From contig NC_056766.1 of the NCBI RefSeq assembly GCF_018687715.1, positions 28,527,433-28,591,432 of the forward strand: 64,000 nucleotides of DNA, given 5' to 3'. Made by a program: the position numbers and the translations under genes. Positions 57,918-64,000 of this stretch are shown here, piece after piece. The stretch is from Carya illinoinensis (lineage: Eukaryota > Streptophyta > Magnoliopsida > Fagales > Juglandaceae). Position 1 is the first letter of the stretch. The number at the start of each line of letters is the position of its first letter. Below the pieces are notes generated by a model, which saw only the letters and a program-made list of their open reading frames with translations, did no database searches and was not told the DNA's origin.

Positions 57918-59744
57918 CTCTAGAATCTGTTTTTAGTCCATTTTGCTTATGAAGAGAATGAGTAGAATTAACTGGGTTAGGGAAGTTCAATCTTGCTTTA
58001 CTCTAGAATCCGTTGATGGATCCTTAAGGCAAAATCCAGTTGAGATACCAAATATTAGAGAAATGATCTACACAATTTTTTTATTTTTTTTATAACCAAA
58101 AAGATTTCCCAACCATCCTAGTTATCATGTCATCATTACATGGTGTATTTTCCGTAGTCAACCCCCTTGAGCCTTATTTTATATAAGCCATTTGTTCTTT
58201 TAACTACACTAACCATTCCCATTCTAAGCCTGAAAAATCATGAATTTACCTTTTATAGTTTGAAAAAATACTTTGGTGGAAATCTACATTTAAAGAGAAA
58301 GTTAGTTCAAAGGAAATTATCCATATTATGTTTGCTCTGTTTGATCGTGTGTTAGAAAAAAAATGTGAAAGGCAAGAATTGAAAAAAACTGAAGTAGTTG
58401 AAAATTTGAAAAGGCTACAAGAACCGAGATGGCTGAATGAAAAATGAGGGAGGCTAAAAGAACAGAAAAAAGAAAAAAAGAAAAGAAAGAAATAGAGAAA
58501 ACTCAACAAGTGAAGTGCAAATCACTTCTAGTTTTACTTCATTGATTATAGCAACAATAATGTCACTAGTATGAGCATATAGTAGTTAAAGAGTTACGAT
58601 TTGAATCCTAAGGAATTCTCTTTTATTGTTCTTTCCACCAAGTATTTTTTCATATTGCTTTGATTTTCTATATCTATTTCTTTCTTAGTCCTCACCCTGT
58701 GGCCTATCATTGCAACTTGATTAAAGACCTTTTGATCTCTAATTTTGGTGTTTGACTACATTAGTGGAAATGATTTCTAAAAATTGGACTTATGGGATTA
58801 AGTTTAGAGAGAGTTCTTCTGATTTTAGTTGTTCTACTTTTAACTGAGTTTGCAGGTGGTTTGGAGTTAAATTGACTATATCACGCATACACTCAAGGTC
58901 TTAACTTTAGATTGAAGTAATCTCTTAACTCTTGCTTGACAAATTGCTAAATTTTTTATTGATTTTCTTGCTATCTTTGATGTTAAAAGAATAAGATATT
59001 GGTGGTGAAATTTAATTCAGATCATGGCTTAGTGAGTGATGATACTTCTCAATGGAGTTTAGTTGATATTGTCTATAGTGGTCTTTTATTTTATTTTATT
59101 TTATTTTCATTTTGTTTAAGGACAAACAAAGTTTTAAGTTTGGGGGTGGTTGATGACTTGTATAAATTAGTATATTTTATCACTTCTTAACTTTAAATTT
59201 TAGTCTAATTCTATTTATTTTTGTTGATTTTAGGCTTCATTGTTGTTATTTAAATTTTATTTCAAATTTGAAGAAAATGAAGATCCAAATTTTAGCAGAC
59301 AATCATCTAGGGACTCTCTCTCTCATTTAAATAAAGATTTTATTTGAATATACGAGCTGGTCACATGTGCTATTTAGGGGATAAATGTCAAGTTGAATTC
59401 GCGAATAGTAGAAGAAATTGGAACTAGTCAAATGGCATATTTTCGTTTGGAATGGCACGAACTGATGCAAAGGAGATTATCTCTTTTTATATACAACGAA
59501 AAGCAAGCTAATGTAGCAAGAGGGATTGGCCCTTGGATGTGGGATACATAACTGTTGCACCGAAGAGAGAGTTTCACGCACGCTGGGAGAACGAATAAAA
59601 TTGAAAGCTTGAAGTCTGGAAGAGAGATATCAAGGGGGATTAGGGCAAGTGGGAAGCAGAAGTGATTTGGGCGTATTTTACTTCAGACGTTGAAATGGTG
59701 CGTATGGAGATAGGGAGCAGGCGGTGTTGTTTTCAATCAGGGCG
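57918..59744 (+). mobile_element. Athila copy D: spacer end, polypurine tract and partial 3' LTR
   Basis: From CCATTTTGCTTATGAAGAGAA it follows copies A and B through CTCTAGAATCCGTTGATGGATCC, the purine-rich tract near 58440-58500, CTCACCCTGTGGCC, and the polypurine tract AGTTTGGGGGTGGT. The LTR starts at 59151 (TGATGACTTGTATAAATTAG). It matches the copy B LTR to about 59400 and then diverges. It is interrupted at 59745 by element E. All of pol is missing. Confidence 0.82.
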
Positions 59745-60074
59745 TGTTATTACTTTTAAATAGAATAAAGGCAAAACATTGTAGTTTAACTAAGGTTGTA
59801 AATGCTATGTTTTAATAGCTGGATATATGGACTTTTATGTCTTTTTGCTTGTAATTTGTTAGGGTCATGTAGATAAGATGGGAACTGAAATGTGGGAGGG
59901 GTATCAAATATTTGAATTGTTTTGGTCATGTTCTTGGGAGGTTTTGGATTCCTCAAAAATCCAATTATCATCAATGGAAACACTGTAGCTTCCATTGTCA
60001 TCTTCTACCTATGCTTACATTCTCATTTCCTATTCTGCATTGATTTACATTGTCGTGACAGTAAATTCATAACA
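59745..60074 (+). repeat. 5' LTR of element E
   Basis: TGTTATTACTTTTAAATAG to AAATTCATAACA, followed after two bases by a TGGTATCA primer site. Short for a Ty3/gypsy LTR. Confidence 0.9.
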
Positions 60075-60076
60075 AG

Positions 60077-60093
60077 TGGTATCATTTGAGCCT
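60077..60093 (+). other. Primer-binding site of element E (initiator-Met type)
   Basis: TGGTATCATTTGAGCC matches TGGTATCAGAGCC except for inserted or changed bases in the middle. Confidence 0.7.
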
Positions 60094-60237
60094 ACGTTCC
60101 TAACTATTCCTCCACCTCTAACCACCCAATATACTTCAAACCAACCCAGAAATACATCCCAACCCACACTTTCAATTACACTTTCCATCTACCAGACCAC
60201 ATTTACAACCCAGAAATTCACCCAACCAATCTTTCCA

Positions 60238-61135
60238 TGGCTGACAACCCTAGATCCAAAATGGATACTAAGGAGTCCAAGCAGCGCAAGGCCGAAGACC
60301 AAGAGAATGCCATCAACTGTTTGACAGAGAGGCTGGACCAGATGTCTAAAATGCTATGTATGATATGGGAGCACCAACAACAGCATACTCCTGAAAATAG
60401 ACATGAACAAGATAATGAGAACAATGATAATCGAGAGCATTTACAAGGGGAGTCAAATTAAACTTTCCTCAGTTTTATGGGACTGACCTAGCAAGTTGGT
60501 TGTTTAAGGCAAGCCATTATTTCGACTTTCATCAAACACCACGAGCACAAAAGCTATTGATGGTAGCATATCACATGCATGAAGAGGCACTTATCTGATA
60601 CAAAGGAGCTTCTGATAGTGGCCAGTTCACAAGCTGGGAGACCCTCACTCACATTCTACTAATCAGGTTTGGTCCCTCCACTTATGATGATTTGATGGAA
60701 ACCTTGGCAAAGCTTAAGCAGACCTCCATTGTAGCAACATACAAAATGCAGTTTGAAGCACTATGTAACAGGATCAATGGCCTATCAGATGCCCACAAAT
60801 TAAGTTGTTTCATTAGGGGCTTGAAAGATGAGGTCAGACTTCTCTTAAAAATGTTTAACCCTACAAGTTTAATTGGGGCATTTGGACTAGCAAAAATTCA
60901 AGAGGAGTATCTTATTAGCTCTAGGAAGGGACTGAAATCAGGGGGGATAGAGGCATATTTACTACGGCTAATAAGCCATTAGGTGGGGATCAATCCACTG
61001 AGGGCATTAGTAAGTGGACCAAACCCTTCCAACCTACAAGAAGGGTCTTCTTGACGGAATGGGATGAAAAATGAAAAAAGGGCTTATGTTATAACTGCGA
61101 TGACAAATGGCATGCCACACAAGTTTGTAAGAAAA
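60238..61135 (+). pseudogene. gag and zinc knuckle of element E
   Basis: The first ATG frame (60238-60461) is an acidic, Gln-rich N-terminus (NCLTERLDQMSKMLCMIWEH). A frameshift near 60455 leads to the gag core, with a stop near 60598, then LAKLKQTSIVATYKMQFEAL, CNRINGLSDAHKLSCFIRGL and KDEVRLLLKMFNPTSLIGAF at 60692-60900. The zinc knuckle C-x2-C-x4-H-x4-C (CYNCDDKWHATQVC) lies at 61087-61128 after a stop. The pattern is that of chromovirus gag. Confidence 0.8.
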
Positions 61136-61269
61136 TTAAGATTTATCTATTGCAAGGGTGTGAGGATATAGAGGAAAAGCAATGTAAGAGTGTAAAAGAA
61201 GAGGAAAAGCTAGAACATGACAGTGTGCTGACTACTAAGGGGGAAGGAAATCCTGAAATTTCCTTGAAT

Positions 61270-62345
61270 GCCATTGCGGGAACTCCTAGCCCTACTTTGA
61301 TGTGAGTTAAGGGAATAATTAGTGGTGAACCAGTGGTAATTTTGGTGGACTCGAGCAGCTCTCACAGTTTCCTAGATCTAGCAATAGCAAGAAAGGCCAA
61401 GTTGACTACCAACCAGTCCACAGTTAGCGATGCGGGTAGCAAATGGAGCTATTATTCAAAGTGAAGGCCACTGTGACTCGATGCCTCAAAAAATGCAAGG
61501 TATTTAGTTCTGCCCATCTCTTTATATTCTTTAGTTGGGTGGTTGTGACGTTGTGTTGGGTGTTAATTGGTTGGGGACCTTGGGTCCCATTTTATGGGAT
61601 TTTTCAAAATTATCTATGCAATTTAACCATTGGGGTCATAAGGTGGAGCTTAAAGGAATGGAACCCCAACCAATCTCTATTGAGGAAAGTAGTAAAGCCA
61701 TGTTGACCTCAATGTCTAAGGGAAGGGGGGCCAAATCCAATTGGAATCAAGGGGAGAAAATGTGGCTATGCAAAATATTGAAATTAATGAAATGTTGAGG
61801 CAGTTCAAGGGGGTGTTTGAGGAGCCTAAGGGGCTACCTTCGATGAGGGACCATAAGATTGTGTTGAAGAAGGGTACGACACCTATAGCCAATCGACCCT
61901 ACTGTTATCCATATTACCAGAAAACTGAGATAAAGAAGATAGTGTCAGAGTTGCTGAAACAAGAGTGATTCGACCCATTTCCAACCTTTTTTCCTCACCC
62001 ATGTTACTAGTCTGTAAGGCCGATGGAAGTTGACGCATGTGCATGGACTATCGTGCACTAAATCAACACACAATAAAAGATAAATTTCCCATTCTAGTAA
62101 TAGATGAGCTGTTGGATGAGTTGTGTGGGGCGAGGGTGTTTTCAAAACTGGACCTATGTTCTGGATATCATTAGATTAGGGTGGTACTTGAGGATATTGA
62201 GAAAATGGCGTTTAGAACTCACGAAGGTTGATGAGGTTGATTACTTGGGTCACATCATTTCATCTAAGGAGGTAAGGGCTGATCCAAATAAAATTCAATC
62301 GATGCTTGTGGCCAACACCAAAGAATACTAAGGCTTTGAGTGGTT
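61270..62345 (+). pseudogene. Protease and RT of element E, RT active site deleted
   Basis: The protease has VDSSSSHSFLDLA near 61350 (DSS in place of the usual DSG) and WVLIGWG/VNWLGTLGPI wording near 61560. RT begins FKGVFEEPKGLPSMRDHKIV near 61805, then RPYCYPYYQKTEIKKIVSEL, and reaches MAFRTHE at about 62226. Right there it jumps to VDEVDYLGHIISSK, so roughly 70 residues containing the F/YxDD box are gone. Stops occur at 61966 and 62172. Confidence 0.85.
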
Positions 62346-63405
62346 CTTGGGCTTAACGGGGTCCTATAGAAAATTCATTAAGAGGTACGGAGCACTTGCA
62401 ACCCCATTGACCAGTTTGCTCAAAAAAAAAAAAAAAATTGGTTGGGATTTAGATGCTGAACAGGCCTTTCAAAGGCTGAAAGAAGTAGTTACTCAACCCC
62501 TGGTATTAAGGCTCCCATATTTTACCCATCCTTTTACCATTGAGTGCAATGTCAGTGGCACAGGAATTGGAGCTCTTAATGCAGTCTGGGCAGCCTATCT
62601 GTTTCCTAAGCAAGGTATTGAAAGGCAGAACTCTTCTCCTCTCCACCTATGAGAGGAAACTATTGGCACTAGTGACGATTGTTCAAAAGTGGAGACCTTA
62701 TTTATTGGGGCAGTCTTTTATAGTCAAAACAGATCAGTAGGCACTGAAAGTTTTATTGGAACAAAGGGTAGGAACAGAAGCACAATAGAAATGGCTTACT
62801 AAGTTGATGGGGTATGAATTTAAAATTGAGTACAAGAAGGGACAAGAGAATAGAGTGGCTGATGCTCTTTCTCGAAAGGAAGGAAATGATGACGCTGTAG
62901 AAGCAATATTTATTCAAATTTCACTTCCAAAACCAGAGTGAGCAGAGGAATTGAAACTGAGTTACCAGTCATCCCAAGAATTCACAGATATTCTTGCTAA
63001 AGATGAAGCCCAGTAGGAGATTCCTAAGGGGATTTCTATCATGCAAGGCCTACTGTTAAAGAAATGAAGGTTGATGTTGGTATTGGGAACACCTTTTATT
63101 AAAAGAGTTCGTCATTATATTCACACTGAACCAATGGCGGGACACACTAGGTATTTGAAAACTTACTAGCATGCAAAAATGGATTTTTACTGGCCCGGTA
63201 TGAAAATTGATATTAAGAAATGGGTGAGGGAATGTGAAGTGTGCCAGACAGTTAAGTACGAGAATGTCCTTCCCATGGGGTTGCTCCAACCATTACCCAT
63301 TCCAAAGCAACCTCTATGGACTTCATAGAGGGTTTGCCCAAATCAAAGGGGGCCTCAATGATTCTAGTTGTTGTTGGCAGATTCACTAAGTATGGTCACT
63401 TCAGG
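62346..63405 (+). pseudogene. RNase H and truncated integrase of element E
   Basis: RNase H pieces: FTIECNVSGTGIGAL (the first Asp of the CDAS motif is Asn), LLLSTYERKLLALVTIVQKW, RPYLLGQSFIVKTDQ, then KKGQENRVADALSRKEGND. A 15-A run at 62421-62436 lies just upstream. Integrase begins with the HHCC region near 63110-63250 (HTEPMAGHTRYLKTY, ECEVCQT). It continues to FIEGLPKSKGASMILVVVGR and FTKYGHF, and is cut at about 63402 directly onto the 3' LTR. The second catalytic Asp and the Glu are missing. Confidence 0.85.
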
Positions 63406-63408
63406 GCG

Positions 63409-63739
63409 TGTTATTACTTTTAAATAGAATAAAGGCAAAACATTGTAGTTTAACTAAGGTTGTAAACACTTTGTTTTAACAGTTGGATATATGGACTTTT
63501 ATGTCTTTTTGCTTGTAATTTGTTAGGGTCACGCAGATAAGATGGGAACAGAAATGTGGGAGGGGTATCGAATATTTGAACTGTTTTGGTCATCTTCTTG
63601 GGAGGTTTTGGATTCCTCGAAAATCCAATTATCATCAATGGAAACACTGTAGCTTCCATTGTCATCTTCTACCTATGCTTACATTCTCATTTCCTATTCT
63701 GCCATTGATTTACATTGTCGTGACAGTAAATTCATAACA
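63409..63739 (+). repeat. 3' LTR of element E
   Basis: It begins TGTTATTACTTTTAAATAG and ends TTCATAACA. No polypurine tract precedes it; instead the integrase frame runs into TCAGGGCG, the same 8 bases that precede the 5' LTR. Confidence 0.9.
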
Positions 63740-64000
63740 CTGGGGTCCCCGTGGCTCTTAGATGGAATGAACGGAAGGCTTTAGAAGCTAGCCTGCAACA
63801 CGAGCCATTCTCTTGCCTTTTTACGGAATAAGATGCAAGCTTTTGAACGCAAGATGCACGTGGAGTTCATTTGATTTTATGGAAGATGTAAGCTACAGAA
63901 TGGAATGAATCGCAGGCCTTCTTTCAGTTTGAACGCAATAGTGACTTAGCAAAAGGCATGCGGAACGCTAGCAACTTTTATTTTTTTTGGTTTGAACGGC
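63740..64000. other. Unassigned right flank of element E
   Basis: It probably holds the rest of the copy D LTR, because E lies inside that LTR, but I could not align it to copy A or B. No coding sequence or repeat is visible. Confidence 0.35.

Larger units (their letters stand above)
59745..63739 (+). mobile_element. Small chromovirus-like Ty3/gypsy element E (4.0 kb, deleted)
   Basis: Two LTRs of 330 and 331 bp with TGTTAT/ATAACA ends enclose a primer site, gag, zinc knuckle, protease, RT, RNase H and a cut integrase. By eye the LTRs differ at about 12 positions and one indel, near 96 percent identity. No target duplication is visible (GGGCG left, CTGGG right). Integrase wording (WPGMKIDIKKWVRECEVCQT, GLLQPLPIP) is that of plant chromoviruses; the chromodomain is missing with the integrase end. 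Confidence 0.88.

Noticed and set aside
59745..63739. Element E as an intact small retrotransposon
   Set aside because: Integrase is truncated, the RT box is missing, and several stops and frameshifts occur.
1..64000. A bacterial-type operon, phage, plasmid or organelle insertion
   Set aside because: No matching gene content, codon pattern or gene packing; all recognisable coding sequence is of plant transposable elements or a TNL.

Overview
The window is plant nuclear DNA, almost certainly from a woody dicot. It is a pile of nested and broken retrotransposons with no intact host gene, no rRNA or tRNA gene and no CRISPR. A short AT-rich inverted-repeat element at 21.8-22.0 kb resembles, from memory, a MITE that is common in Fagales (walnut, oak and relatives); that taxonomic hint is weak and needs a search. 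The only host-gene material I can support is the 3' end of a TIR-NBS-LRR (TNL) resistance gene at 31.35-32.35 kb. It keeps a GT-AG intron but carries stops, a frameshift and a SINE.

Layout, left to right. 1-6.0 kb: right part of an Athila-lineage Ty3/gypsy element (copy A), whose reverse transcriptase-RNase H-integrase frame is open and whose 3' LTR has an unusual U3 full of CTCGAG palindromes. 6.0-14.2 kb: a decayed minus-strand chromovirus of the Tekay/Del type (element G), cut by a hAT-like MITE, a LINE fragment and an unassigned insert. 14.2-17.3 kb: a related LTR (L6) head-to-head with the LTR of G. 17.3-20.7 kb: a Tat-lineage remnant (F) with degraded pol and a regular 112-bp tandem array. 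20.7-31 kb: long LTRs (L4, L5), one interrupted by a 4.56-kb solo LTR (L1) with a perfect AGGTA target-site duplication. 31-33.2 kb: the TNL relic and unassigned DNA. 33.2-39.6 kb: another long LTR (L2) carrying a captured copia pol scrap and a copia-type solo LTR (ACGTT duplication), then a minus-strand LTR fragment (L3).

39.6-57.9 kb: a minus-strand Tat-type element (C) with gag and protease but no recognisable RT or integrase, plus an antisense extra ORF and two tandem arrays. It is split between gag and protease by a complete Athila element (copy B, 46207-56465) with two LTRs, PBS, PPT and a near-perfect 5-bp duplication. 57.9-59.7 kb: the 3' end of a third Athila copy (D) fused to the broken C LTR. 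59.7-63.7 kb: a small chromovirus-like element (E) with 330-bp LTRs, an RT deletion and a truncated integrase.

The insertion order can be partly read. A landed in G, the LINE and hAT element landed in G, L1 in L5, the SINE in the TNL relic, the copia LTR in L2, B in C, and E in the D LTR. No gene set here works together as a host pathway, and I found no convincing new biological system. The most unusual signals are the palindrome-rich U3 of copy A, the gag-protease-only element C with its antisense ORF, and the TNL relic.
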